Shown here in pieces: positions 52,869-62,225 of a stretch of DNA of 64,000 nucleotides. The position numbers and the translations under genes were made by a program. Each line of letters begins with the position of its first letter. The first letter of the stretch is position 1. Source of the stretch: Bog-473 sp963783245 (GTDB lineage: Bacteria > Actinomycetota > Acidimicrobiia > Acidimicrobiales > RAAP-2); the NCBI GenBank assembly GCA_963783245.1, contig CAWAMS010000007.1, forward strand, positions 1 to 64,000, written 5' to 3'. Below the pieces are notes generated by a model. It was not told the DNA's origin. It saw only the letters and a program-made list of their open reading frames with translations, and did no database searches.

Positions 52869-53519
52869 GTGACGGCAGACCTCTCAGAACCTGCCCCTAC
52901 CGGCTCCGAGGGCACATCCGACCAGATGGTCGATGAGAAGCCGTCCAGACGTTCACACTGGCTGCGCGAGACGGGAATTGTCGTCGTGGTGGCTATTGTG
53001 GCGGCCCTCCTCCTCCGTGCTTTCGTCGTCCAGACATTCTTCATCCCTTCGGGCTCAATGGAACCGACGCTCAACATCGGCGACCGCATCGTGGTCGACA
53101 AGTTGAGCTACCACCTCCACGGCGTGGATCGGGGCAACATCGTCGTCTTCAAACGGCCCGCCGGCGAGAACTGCGGCGGGGAACCTGTGGCTGACCTGGT
53201 CAAACGGGTGATCGGGCTTCCCGGTGAGACGATCTCACTGACAAAAGGAAGCAGGGGTTATGTGCTCATCGACGGGAAGCGCCTGGACGAAACCTGGCTC
53301 CCGTCCTCCGTGCAGGGAATGACGTTCCCCGGACCGGCCGGGACGCCGTACAACCTTGCCAAGCCCTATGTGATCCCGGCCAACCACTACTTCGTCATGG
53401 GCGACAACCGCACGGACTCCTGCGACAGCCGCTATTGGGGCCCGATCTCCCGTTCCCTCATCGTCGGCAAGGTCGATATGAGGGTGTGGCCGATCACAGG
53501 CTTGCACTTCTTCTTCTGA
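52869..53519 (+). CDS. lepB: Signal peptidase I (LepB)
   Basis: A membrane-anchored type I signal peptidase of 216 residues. One membrane segment at about 35-52 is followed by the outer catalytic domain: the Ser in PSGSMEPTL near 63, RGNIVVFKRP, the Lys in DLVKRVIGLPGE near 112, and the final YFVMGDNRTDSCDSRYWGP box. It removes Sec/Tat signal peptides after export. The GTG at 52869 gives a 30-residue cytoplasmic start; no better start is seen. It lies at the end of the replication cluster and may share transcription with the RodZ-like gene behind it. Confidence 0.95.
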   Translation: MTADLSEPAPTGSEGTSDQMVDEKPSRRSHWLRETGIVVVVAIVAALLLRAFVVQTFFIPSGSMEPTLNIGDRIVVDKLSYHLHGVDRGNIVVFKRPAGENCGGEPVADLVKRVIGLPGETISLTKGSRGYVLIDGKRLDETWLPSSVQGMTFPGPAGTPYNLAKPYVIPANHYFVMGDNRTDSCDSRYWGPISRSLIVGKVDMRVWPITGLHFFF

Positions 53520-53644
53520 GGCGGTTCCAACCACCGAGAAATGGGTAGTTCTTCCCCGGGCCACACACGGTTTTATGCCCGCGGCCTGGTGGGATCCTCC
53601 GCTCAGTACGATGGGGGGACCTTTTCGTGATCAGAAGGGACGAG

Positions 53645-54742
53645 ATGGTGCCTAGCCGCGGCGAGAGTTCTGCAACAGGCGACGCACACCTGCTGCCGGC
53701 TTCCCTGCCGGATATCGGGCGCTCACTCCAGGCCGCCCGCGAACACACCAATCTCAGCCTGCCCGAGGCCGCCGCGCGATTCGGCCTCCGAAGCGCCGCT
53801 CTCGAGGCGCTCGAAAGCGGCGGTGCCGGGCCTCAGCATGACCGGATCGAAACGCTGCAGAACCTCCGGACCTACGCAAACGCCCTGGGCCTACCCGGGG
53901 ACAGTTACGTGCTGGTCGCCCTCGAACAATGGCCCCTCGCGGCTCCTACCCCGGCGACGAACGGTGACACCGCCGTGGTCCCGGTCGTCTCGATCTCGTC
54001 TGCACCCGCAGGAGGGCACTCCCCGGCAGGCGGAGGAGCAATCTGGAGCAGAGAGGCGACGGGGGTGGCCGATGCCACGACAACCGGCGTCTTCGAGCCC
54101 GTGACCCGACCGGTCCTTCTGGGCGAGAACACCATGCTGAGCGACACCAGCCAGGTCCCGGCCATCGACACGGGCCAGGTCGCTGCCGTCAACTTTCAGA
54201 CGCCCAGAATCCTGAAAGTGCTCGTGGGCCTCGTGGCGTTCCTGATCGTGGTGGGCGCGGTCGCTCTGCTGGAGCACGACAACGTCGACCACTGGTACCA
54301 CGACGCACGGTCGACGACCGCCCACTGGTACGACAATGCCAAGGTTGCCGTCGGAATCACCGCGACGCCGAAGGGACATACCACAGCGACCACAACGCCC
54401 ACCACGTCCAGGTCGACCTCAAAAGGTCCTACCGTCAGGGTCGTACCCGACCCCTCGGGTCAGGCCGCCACCTTCAATGTCTCCGCGGCGTCGTTCATCG
54501 TCAAGATCCTGGCGGACAACGCCCCCTGCTGGGTCCAGGCCACCGAACTGGGCAATCCCAAACCCGTCTTCGCGCAGGTCCTCCCCGCCGGGCAGAGCCA
54601 CCTCTTCAAGGTCACGAGCTCCATGACGATCGTGACCGGCAGTGGGTCGGGCAGAGCCTTCGTCTATTCGGGATTCACGTTGCTCACCTCGTACGTCCCG
54701 GCCAAAACGCCGTTCACCATGACGTTCAACGCCGCGACCTGA
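53645..54742 (+). CDS. RodZ-like helix-turn-helix membrane protein
   Basis: About 365 residues. The N-terminal helix-turn-helix (IGRSLQAAREHTNLSLPEAA, RFGLRSAALEALESG, with LRTYANALGL) matches the HTH_25/RodZ cytoplasmic domain. A proline/alanine-rich linker of about 90 residues leads to a membrane segment near 190-210, then a Thr-rich linker and a C-terminal beta domain (FIVKILADNAPCWVQATE, QVLPAGQSHLF) of the DUF4115 type. RodZ organises MreB in other bacteria. The ATG at 53645 has AAGGGA six bases upstream and is preferred to GTG 53627. It converges on gyrA, with 22 nt between the stops. Confidence 0.82.
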   Translation: MVPSRGESSATGDAHLLPASLPDIGRSLQAAREHTNLSLPEAAARFGLRSAALEALESGGAGPQHDRIETLQNLRTYANALGLPGDSYVLVALEQWPLAAPTPATNGDTAVVPVVSISSAPAGGHSPAGGGAIWSREATGVADATTTGVFEPVTRPVLLGENTMLSDTSQVPAIDTGQVAAVNFQTPRILKVLVGLVAFLIVVGAVALLEHDNVDHWYHDARSTTAHWYDNAKVAVGITATPKGHTTATTTPTTSRSTSKGPTVRVVPDPSGQAATFNVSAASFIVKILADNAPCWVQATELGNPKPVFAQVLPAGQSHLFKVTSSMTIVTGSGSGRAFVYSGFTLLTSYVPAKTPFTMTFNAAT

Positions 54743-54764
54743 CGCCGCTGCATCCGCGGTCCGG

Positions 54765-57278
54765 CTACTCGTCCTCGCCTTCAGCCGTCACGCGTGCCAC
54801 GGCGGCGACGGACTGACCATCATCGAGGTTCATGACCCGCACACCGGTGGCGTCGCGGCCCTGTGACGCGATTTCGCGGGCAGCGGTTCGAATGACAACG
54901 CCTCCGGACGAAACGAGAAGGATCTCCTCGTCCAGGGCCACCATGAACGCGGCAACCACGAAGCCTCGTTTCCCCGTCAAACGGATGCCGCGCACACCCT
55001 GGCCGCCCCGGGCCTGCCGGTTGAAACGCTCGAGCTTGGTGCGCTTGCCATAGCCGGCGTCGGTCACGATGAGGATGTCGGTGTCGTCCGCCGCCACGTC
55101 GCAGGACACCACGGCGTCGCCGGCGCGCAGACGGATGCCCCGTACGCCGGCGGCGTCCCGCCCCATTGCACGCACGTCCGTTTCGTTGAACCGGATCGTC
55201 ATGCCGGTCCGGGTTACCTCGAAGATGTCGTCATCCCCCGACGTGGCCACCACACGCACCAGTTCGTCGCCGTCGCGCAGGTTGATTGCGATGAATCCTT
55301 CGCGCCGTGACTTGTCGTACTCGCTCAGCGCGGTTTTTTTAACCTGACCCTGGGCGGTCGCAAAAACGAGATACTGGTCCGGCGAGAACTCACGCGTCGT
55401 GATGATCGCCTGCACCGACTCGTTGGGGGCGAGCGGAACAAGGTTCACCGCGGCCGTTCCCTTCGCCGTCCGCTCCTTCAGGGGGATCTCGTGCCCGCGC
55501 AGTCTGTAGACCTTCCCGTGGTTGGAGAAGAGCAACAGGTAGGAGTGGGAGGAGGAGTGCACAACCTGGTTGACCAGGTCTTCTTCCTTCAGCCGGGCAC
55601 CTTGAACCCCCCGGCCACCCCGCCCCTGGGTGCGGAAGGCCGCTGCTGCCACGGACTTGATGTAGCCGCCCTTGGTCATGGTGACGACGATCTCCTCGTC
55701 GTCGATCAGGTCTTCGACACCCATCTCGCCGGGGTCGTGCGTGATGACGCTGCGGCGCGCGTTGGCGAACTTCTCACGAATCGCTGTCATCTCCGTGGCG
55801 ATGACGCCACGCAACTTGGTGTCGTCGGCCAGGATCGACTCCAGATATGCGATTTCCTCCAGGAGCTTTGCCATCTCCTCTTCGAGCTGCGTGCGGCCCA
55901 GACGGGTCAGCCGACCCAGCGTCATGTCGAGAATGTGCTCGGCCTGGGTCTCGCTGAAGGTGAACGGTTCGGCCATCAGCGCGGTCCGGGCCGTCGGGCG
56001 GTCGTCCGAGCCCCGGATGGTGGCGATCACGGCATCGAGCATGTCGATGGCCCGCAGGAGGCCCTCGACGATGTGTGCCCGTTTACGCGCCTTGTCGAGC
56101 CGGAACTCGGTGCGCCGGGTGATCACCTCGATCTGATGGTCGATGTAATGCGAAAGGGCCTGCGCGAGGTTCAACGTGCGCGGGACCGAATCGACGAGGG
56201 CCAGCATGTTGACGCCGAAGCTCGTTTGCAGCGGCGTCTGCTTGAAGAGGTTGTTGAGCACCACGTTTGCGTTGGCGTCGCGCTTGAGCTCGATGACCAG
56301 ACGTGGCTGCTGGTTGGCCGACGAGTTGAGGACCCCGCTGATGCCGTCAAGCTCTCCCGCCCGCACCAGGTCGGAGATCTTCTGCTCAATGACCTCGACC
56401 GAGGTCTGATACGGAAACTCTGTGACCACGATGCGGTCGCCCACCCGACCCTCTTCGATCTCGGCGACCGCGCGGATCTTGATCGATCCTCGACCCGTGC
56501 GGTACGCGTCGAGAATTCCCTGCCGTCCGAGGATGAGCCCCCCGGTGGGAAAGTCCGGACCTTTCACAAAGGCCATCAGGTCATCAGGTGTGGCCTCGGG
56601 ATTGTGGAGCACATGGATGGCCGCATCAATCACCTCGCCCATGTTGTGGGGTGGGATGTTGGTCGCCATACCGACCGCGATGCCCTGCGAACCGTTGATC
56701 AACAGGTTGGGAAAGCGGCCCGGTAGAACGACCGGCTCTTCGTCGGAGCCGTCGTAGTTGGCGATCATGTCGACGGTTTCCTCGTCGATGTCGGCCATGA
56801 GCTCGAGCGCGAGCGGAGCGAGTCGACATTCGGTGTAGCGCATGGCGGCCGGACCGTCGTCGGGCCCGCGTCCGCCGAAGTTCCCGTGGCCGTCGATCAG
56901 CGGGTGCCGCAGGGAGAACTCCTGCACCATCCGCGCCAGCGCCTCGTAGATGGCCGAGTCACCGTGGGGGTGGTACGTCCCCATGACGTCACCCACCACC
57001 TTGGCGCACTTGTTATGGGGCCGATCGGGTCGCAGGCCGCGGTCGAACATGGAGAACAGAATCCGGCGGTGCACCGGTTTGAGCCCGTCGCGCACGTCGG
57101 GAAGAGCGCGCGACACGATGACCGACATGGAGTACTCGAGGAACGAGCGCTCCATCTCTTCCTGGATTTCGATGGGCTCTACCGAGCCGCTGACCGGCTC
57201 TTCGTCGCCGGGAGGCGTCCCGCTGCCGTCGCCACTACCTCCGCGTCCGCCGCTTCCGCGCGTCGACTGTCGTGCCAT
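54765..57278 (-). CDS. gyrA: DNA gyrase subunit A
   Basis: The 837-residue breakage-reunion subunit. The active-site Tyr is near 148 in AAMRYTE. The quinolone-determining region reads YHPHGDSAIYEALARMVQ with Ser108 and Glu112. The C-terminal domain has six RGG-type blades (GRGGRGVQGARL and others) and a GyrA box QARGGQGVRG. A Ser/Gly-rich N-terminal extension of 35 residues precedes the core. An AGGAGA lies before the ATG. It starts 21 nt after the gyrB stop, in the usual gyrB-gyrA order. Confidence 0.98.
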   Translation of the reverse strand: MARQSTRGSGGRGGSGDGSGTPPGDEEPVSGSVEPIEIQEEMERSFLEYSMSVIVSRALPDVRDGLKPVHRRILFSMFDRGLRPDRPHNKCAKVVGDVMGTYHPHGDSAIYEALARMVQEFSLRHPLIDGHGNFGGRGPDDGPAAMRYTECRLAPLALELMADIDEETVDMIANYDGSDEEPVVLPGRFPNLLINGSQGIAVGMATNIPPHNMGEVIDAAIHVLHNPEATPDDLMAFVKGPDFPTGGLILGRQGILDAYRTGRGSIKIRAVAEIEEGRVGDRIVVTEFPYQTSVEVIEQKISDLVRAGELDGISGVLNSSANQQPRLVIELKRDANANVVLNNLFKQTPLQTSFGVNMLALVDSVPRTLNLAQALSHYIDHQIEVITRRTEFRLDKARKRAHIVEGLLRAIDMLDAVIATIRGSDDRPTARTALMAEPFTFSETQAEHILDMTLGRLTRLGRTQLEEEMAKLLEEIAYLESILADDTKLRGVIATEMTAIREKFANARRSVITHDPGEMGVEDLIDDEEIVVTMTKGGYIKSVAAAAFRTQGRGGRGVQGARLKEEDLVNQVVHSSSHSYLLLFSNHGKVYRLRGHEIPLKERTAKGTAAVNLVPLAPNESVQAIITTREFSPDQYLVFATAQGQVKKTALSEYDKSRREGFIAINLRDGDELVRVVATSGDDDIFEVTRTGMTIRFNETDVRAMGRDAAGVRGIRLRAGDAVVSCDVAADDTDILIVTDAGYGKRTKLERFNRQARGGQGVRGIRLTGKRGFVVAAFMVALDEEILLVSSGGVVIRTAAREIASQGRDATGVRVMNLDDGQSVAAVARVTAEGEDE

Positions 57279-57299
57279 GTGTTCTCCTGCTCCGATCGC

Positions 57300-59264
57300 C
57301 TAGATGTCGAGAAAACGGACGTCTTTGGCGTTGGTCTGAATGAAATGCCGGCGCAGCTCGACGTCGTCGCCCATCAGGATTGAGCAGACGTCGTCTGCCA
57401 GTGCTGCCTGCTCGACGTTGATCTGTAACAACGAACGTAAGGACGGCGACATGGTGGTGTCGCGGAGTTCGGCGAAGTCCATCTCCCCGAGGCCCTTGAG
57501 CCGGTTGAAATCATGCTTGTGGTCCGGGTGCTCGGCGAGGAACGCCGCTTTCGCCATGTCATCTTTGAGGTAGATCTTCTCCTTGCCGACCAGCGTTGAA
57601 TAGAGCGGCGGCTGGGCGACATAGACGAAGCCTCCCTCGACCAGGGGCTTCATCTGACGGAAGAAGAAGGTCAGAAGGAGCGTCCGGATGTGACTTCCGT
57701 CCACGTCGGCATCGGCCAGCAAAATGACTTTGTGATAGCGGATCTTCTCAATGTCGAAATCATCGGCCAGACCGGCGCCGATGGCAGAGATGAGCGCCTG
57801 AATCTCCGTGTTCTTCAGCATCTTGTCGATACGGGCCCGCTCGACGTTCAGAATCTTCCCACGAATAGGCAGGATCGCCTGCGTGCGCGGGTCACGGGCG
57901 TCCTTCGCGGATCCACCGGCCGAGTTGCCCTCCACGATGAAGAGTTCGGACTCGCGGGGGTTCCGCGAGGAACAGTCGGAGAGCTTGCCCGGCAGACCCG
58001 CACCATCGAGGGCAGACTTGCGCCGGGTGAGATCACGGGCGCCCTGTGCGGCCATCCGCGCCCGCGCCGCCTGCGTGGCCTTCGCCACAATCTGATTGGC
58101 CTCTTTGGGATTCTCCTCCAACCATTCGCTCAGCTTCTTGTTGGTGGCCTTCACCACGAGAGAGCGCATGGACTGGTTGCCCAATTTCGCCTTGGTCTGC
58201 CCTTCGAACTGCGGGTCACGGAGGCGGACGGAGATGATCGCCGTGAGGCCTTCCCGGATGTCCTCTCCCTGCAGGTTGTCTTCCTTTTCCTTGAGAAGAT
58301 TGCGCGCCCGGGCGTACCGGTTGACCGTGTTGGTCAGGGCCGTGCGGAACCCCTCTTCGTGCATTCCGCCCTCCACGGTCGAGATGCCGTTCGCGAACGA
58401 AAAAATCGACTCGTGGAACCCCGTGTTCCACTGCATGGCGATCTCGACTTCTTGGCCTTCTTCGGCCTCTTCAAAGCCCGCAACCTTGCGGAACAACGAT
58501 TCCTTGGCCGCGTTCAGGTGCTTTACGAAGTCGACGATCCCGCCCGCGTATTTGAACGTGGTCTTGGCCTCGGGCGTCGCCCGCTCGTCGGTGAAACGGA
58601 TGTCCAGACCTTTGTTCAAGAAGGCCATGATCTGCATCCGCTCGGTGATGGTCTGGGCCCGAAACTCGGTTTCATCGAGAATCGACCCGTCCGGCCAGAA
58701 CGTCACCGTCGTCCCGGTGCGTGGCTCGCCGGTCGACCGGTCGATGGGAGAGGGGCCGGTCGCGGCGATCCTGCGCGTGACCTTTCCACCGTTTTCAAAT
58801 TCGGCTTCCCACCGCTGCCCGTCGCGGTCGATCTCGAGGATCAGACGGCTGGAGAGCGCATTCACCACCGAGATGCCGACGCCGTGGAGTCCCCCGGAAA
58901 CCTGGTACCCCTTCCCTCCGAACTTCCCGCCGGCGTGCAGAGTGGTGAGCACGATTTCCGCCGTGGACATTTTCGTGTTCTTCGGGTGCGGTCCCACGGG
59001 AATTCCCGCGCCGTCATCTCTCACCCGGCATCCTCCGTCGGCCAACAACGTGACGTCGATCCGTGAGGCCCGGCCCGCCATCGCCTCGTCGACCGAGTTG
59101 TCGACCACCTCCCACACCAGGTGATGCAGCCCTGTCGGCCCGGTGGAGCCGATGTACATCCCCGGACGTTTGCGCACAGCCTCGAGTCCCTCGAGGATCG
59201 TGATATCACTCTCGCTGTAGGAACTGTCCTGCGGAGTTGTAACTCCATCAACCTTTATCGCCAC
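57300..59264 (-). CDS. gyrB: DNA gyrase subunit B
   Basis: The 654-residue ATPase subunit of gyrase. Seen: EAVRKRPGMYIGSTGPTGLH, VDNSVDEAMAG with the ATP-catalysing Glu, LHGVGISVVNALS, the TOPRIM segment ELFIVEGNSAGGSAKDARD, and LADADVDGSHIRTLLLTFF. The end SQTNAKDV-like (here FIQTNAKDVRFLDI) is typical. AAAGGG precedes the GTG start at 59264. It follows dciA by about 140 nt, the only sizeable gap in the cluster. Confidence 0.98.
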   Translation of the reverse strand: MAIKVDGVTTPQDSSYSESDITILEGLEAVRKRPGMYIGSTGPTGLHHLVWEVVDNSVDEAMAGRASRIDVTLLADGGCRVRDDGAGIPVGPHPKNTKMSTAEIVLTTLHAGGKFGGKGYQVSGGLHGVGISVVNALSSRLILEIDRDGQRWEAEFENGGKVTRRIAATGPSPIDRSTGEPRTGTTVTFWPDGSILDETEFRAQTITERMQIMAFLNKGLDIRFTDERATPEAKTTFKYAGGIVDFVKHLNAAKESLFRKVAGFEEAEEGQEVEIAMQWNTGFHESIFSFANGISTVEGGMHEEGFRTALTNTVNRYARARNLLKEKEDNLQGEDIREGLTAIISVRLRDPQFEGQTKAKLGNQSMRSLVVKATNKKLSEWLEENPKEANQIVAKATQAARARMAAQGARDLTRRKSALDGAGLPGKLSDCSSRNPRESELFIVEGNSAGGSAKDARDPRTQAILPIRGKILNVERARIDKMLKNTEIQALISAIGAGLADDFDIEKIRYHKVILLADADVDGSHIRTLLLTFFFRQMKPLVEGGFVYVAQPPLYSTLVGKEKIYLKDDMAKAAFLAEHPDHKHDFNRLKGLGEMDFAELRDTTMSPSLRSLLQINVEQAALADDVCSILMGDDVELRRHFIQTNAKDVRFLDI

Positions 59265-59404
59265 AGGCGCGCCCTTTCAAAACGGCAATTTTCGCGGTGC
59301 GGATCGAATCCCCGAACCATGGTCCCCGGTATTCCCATCCGAACGCTCCATCCTACCCGACAGCTGTCTCATTTCGGCACGTTTCGACCGGCCACGTCCG
59401 ACCG

Positions 59405-59737
59405 CTACGACCGTTGGACCACCACTTCTATTCGTTCGATGGAACTGTCTCCAAGTTGCTGCAATTGACGCAACATCCGCTCGGTCGCCATCCGTGCCCG
59501 AGTCGCCCAAATGGGGTGATCCACACCGACCACAAGGGTGGAATTCTGCAGGCGCATCGGTTGCACGTGGCTGGAGAGTTCGGCGCCCACCACCTCCTCC
59601 CAGCGGGTGAAGACGAGTTCCATCGTCTGCGGGGACGGCGAGGCCCCGAGACGGCTCAACACCTTCGCCAGAGCGTCTCCGACCTGCAGAGGCCCGGCAT
59701 CGTGCCCGCGCGGCCGGTGCCGTCGCTCGTCGCTCAC
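59405..59737 (-). CDS. dciA: DciA-like (DUF721) helicase-loader protein
   Basis: A 110-residue protein. The DUF721 core reads LAKVLSRLGASPSPQTMELV, TRWEEVVGAELSSHVQPMRL, QNSTLVVGVDHPIWATRARM. DciA loads DnaB in bacteria without DnaC/DnaI, and its place between recF and gyrB is conserved in Actinobacteria. The GTG at 59737 overlaps the recF stop as GTGA, so both are coupled; the longer frame is an artefact that runs into recF. Confidence 0.9.
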   Translation of the reverse strand: MSDERRHRPRGHDAGPLQVGDALAKVLSRLGASPSPQTMELVFTRWEEVVGAELSSHVQPMRLQNSTLVVGVDHPIWATRARMATERMLRQLQQLGDSSIERIEVVVQRS

Positions 59738-60816
59738 GAAACCCGGGCGATCTGCCCGATATCGACGACCTGTGCCACCTCTATGCCGGCGGGCAGCGGC
59801 GCTGCCGTCGTCAGAATCGACTGCCCTCGCGGCAGCTCGGCGATAAGGGCGCGGCTCCGGGCCGGATCGAGCTCCGAGAAGACATCGTCGAGGAGGAGTA
59901 TCGGGGTGAGGTCGGTGTTCTCGATCACGAGTTGGTGGACCGCGATGCGCAACGCCAGAGCCAGGCACCGCTGCTCCCCCTGGGAGGCGTGGGTCCTGGC
60001 TTCACGCCCTTCGAGGGTCAGAAGGAGGTCGTCCCGGTGAGGCCCCAGGGTGTTGACACCCCGCCGGAGGTCTTCGTTCCGGTGCGCGGTCAACGCGTCG
60101 AGGAGTTCGCCGGTCCAGCTCCGGACGTAGTGCTGCCCGGTCAGCACGTCATCGGGTGTTCCGGCCAGTCGACCGTAGGCGGGCCCGACGAAGCGGCCCA
60201 GGGCTCCCACCAGGCGTTCTCGGGCCGCGACGAGAATCTTCCCGGCCTGTGCCAACCGTTCGTCCCAGACGTCGAGTGTGCTGGCCACATCGCCGGTCAC
60301 CCGGCCACCGGCCTGGCGCAACAACGCGGCCCTCTGCCGCAGAATCCGTTCGACGTCATCGGCCGCACGGGCTCCCTCCGCGTCGAGAAGGCTCAGCGCG
60401 TCGTCCAGGACATCTCGACGGATCTTCGGCCCCCCGCTGACGATGGCGAGGTCCTCGGGCGAGAAGATCGTGCAAGGGGCAGCTCTGGCCAGGTCTTTTC
60501 GGCCATGGGCCGCTTTACGATTCACCTGCGTCCTGCTCCGGCCTTCGAGGACGATTTCCGCCTCCACCAAGGTGGGGCTTCCCTCCCGCTGCAGTTCAGC
60601 GCGGACGATCGCCCTCGTACCCCCGGTGCGCACCATCGCTTCTCGCGGGGCCCCCCGAAAGGATCTCTGTGTCCCGAGATAGACCATCGCCTCGAGCACG
60701 CTGGTCTTGCCTGTGCCGTTGGGACCTGTGATGACGGTGGTTCCCTCGGTCTGCGGAACGAAGACAGCCTCGTTGAAAATACGGAAATCGATGAGTTCTA
60801 TCTGCCGCAGACTCAC
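59734..60816 (-). CDS. recF: DNA replication/repair protein RecF
   Basis: A 360-residue SMC-like ATPase that acts in single-strand gap repair. The N-terminal region reads IELIDFRIFNEAVF, Walker A is ITGPNGTGKTSVLEAMVYLG, the signature HASQGEQRCLALALRIA, and Walker B PILLLDDVFSELD. All are intact. The GTG start at 60816 lies 20 nt behind dnaN. The C-terminus is slightly longer than the shortest family members but otherwise regular. Confidence 0.97.
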   Translation of the reverse strand: MSLRQIELIDFRIFNEAVFVPQTEGTTVITGPNGTGKTSVLEAMVYLGTQRSFRGAPREAMVRTGGTRAIVRAELQREGSPTLVEAEIVLEGRSRTQVNRKAAHGRKDLARAAPCTIFSPEDLAIVSGGPKIRRDVLDDALSLLDAEGARAADDVERILRQRAALLRQAGGRVTGDVASTLDVWDERLAQAGKILVAARERLVGALGRFVGPAYGRLAGTPDDVLTGQHYVRSWTGELLDALTAHRNEDLRRGVNTLGPHRDDLLLTLEGREARTHASQGEQRCLALALRIAVHQLVIENTDLTPILLLDDVFSELDPARSRALIAELPRGQSILTTAAPLPAGIEVAQVVDIGQIARVS

Positions 60817-60836
60817 CGCCGAAATTGCTCTTTCGC

Positions 60837-61955
60837 TCAGGAAACGCGCACTGGCATCAACAAATACCGAAACTGGTCGTCGTCGGCGCCTCGTACCGTA
60901 GCCGCACGCGAGGCATCGGCCGATTCCAGTATCACCTCATCACCCTGTACAGCTTCGGTCCCGTCTATCAGATACGAAGGATTGAAGGCGATCACCAGGT
61001 CCTCCCCCGTGAAATCACCATCGACCGACTCCGACGCGTCCCCGACCTCCTGGCTCACCACCGTGAGGTCCACTCCCCCTTGGCGCATCGAAAGCCGCAC
61101 CGGGGTGGTGTTATCCCGGACCAGGAGCTGAACCCGACGCAGTGCAGCGAGAAATGACTCCTTCCCGAGGTGGAGCCGATTCGGGTAGTGGTCGGGAATC
61201 AGCTGGTTATAGTCGGGATAGCGACCCTCGAGCAGCCGCGTGCTTATTTGCACGTTTCCCTGCCAGAAGGTGATTTCGCTGCTGCTGGCCGCGACACCGA
61301 CGTGGCTCTCCCCTTCCTCGCCTGCGACGTGTCGCGAGGGCAGTCTCTGCAGTTCGGCCAAGGCCCGGGCCGGGACCAGGAGATCCTCTTCGCCAGGTAA
61401 TGCCGTGATGCCGGGTAGATCACGCATGGCCATCCGATACGAGTCGGTGGCGACCATCCGAATGGATCCGTTCACCCGGGACAACAGGACGCCGGTCAGA
61501 AGCGGGCGGGCATCGTCATGGGAGGCGGCCCGGACAACCTGGCGGACTGCTTCCCCCAGAGCGGCCTCCGGGAGATCGGTCGTTGCCTCGGTTGATTTCC
61601 CGACAGCCGGAAACTCCACGACCGGGTACGTCCGCAATTTGAAGTTCGACCGGGCCGCGGAGATCGTGATGTGGTCGTCATCGTTCGCGAACGTGACGGC
61701 TCCCGGCTCCAGCCGTCGCACGATGTCGGTGGAGAGTCGGGCCGGGACGACGCAGCTCCCGTCCTCGACGCCGATCACTTCTTCGGTGACCTGGATCGTA
61801 AGGTCGAGATCCGTCCCTGTGACCGAAAGCACATTTCCCGTGCACGTGAGCAGGAGACCGGACAATACCGGGGAGGAGGTCGCGCGTGCGCCCACGGCAC
61901 GACCAGCGGTTGCCAGCATGTCGATCAGTGCGTCTCGCTCGGATCTGAACTTCAC
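60837..61955 (-). CDS. dnaN: DNA polymerase III beta subunit (sliding clamp)
   Basis: The 372-residue clamp with three similar domains. It starts KFRSERDALIDMLATAGRAV, has LSGLLLTCTGNVLSVTGTDLDL in domain 1, and ends QFRYLLMPVRVS, the typical C-terminus that forms part of the protein-binding pocket. AAAGGA precedes the GTG start at 61955. It stands between the dnaA-dnaN intergenic region and recF. Confidence 0.98.
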   Translation of the reverse strand: MKFRSERDALIDMLATAGRAVGARATSSPVLSGLLLTCTGNVLSVTGTDLDLTIQVTEEVIGVEDGSCVVPARLSTDIVRRLEPGAVTFANDDDHITISAARSNFKLRTYPVVEFPAVGKSTEATTDLPEAALGEAVRQVVRAASHDDARPLLTGVLLSRVNGSIRMVATDSYRMAMRDLPGITALPGEEDLLVPARALAELQRLPSRHVAGEEGESHVGVAASSSEITFWQGNVQISTRLLEGRYPDYNQLIPDHYPNRLHLGKESFLAALRRVQLLVRDNTTPVRLSMRQGGVDLTVVSQEVGDASESVDGDFTGEDLVIAFNPSYLIDGTEAVQGDEVILESADASRAATVRGADDDQFRYLLMPVRVS

Positions 61956-61979
61956 CGGTGCTTGTCCTTTCGGCCGTGT

Positions 61980-62225
61980 CCCCAGTCACCGTTGGATGAG
62001 GAGGAGTGAAATGTAACTAGTAAAGGTAATAAGGGCTGTGGATTGTGGATGACCGTCACCCGTGGCTGGTGAATGGCTGTAACCGTGTCCCCATCGCCGT
62101 GTGGGTGACGGCGGGTGGGACAGTGGGCCACTTCACTTCCCCGCCTCGGTCTGGGGACGGACGACCACGCTATCCCCAGCACGACGGGGGTTGTCCACAG
62201 CTTCTCCGGCTCTTGCACAGGCCGC
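61980..62225. other. oriC: Probable chromosomal replication origin (oriC)
   Basis: The intergenic region between dnaA and dnaN. DnaA-box-like sites: TTGTCCACA (62191-62199), TCTTGCACA (62211-62219), TGTGGATGA (62044-62052), TGTGGATTG (62037-62045) and the weaker CTATCCCCA (62170-62178). An A/T-rich stretch at 62009-62034 (AAATGTAACTAGTAAAGGTA and beyond) next to dnaN is a plausible unwinding element in an otherwise G+C-rich window. This arrangement is typical of Actinobacteria. Confidence 0.75.

Noticed and set aside
59281..59340. T-arm-like sequence GATCGAATCCCC upstream of gyrB
   Set aside because: No stems for a tRNA cloverleaf can be formed around it.
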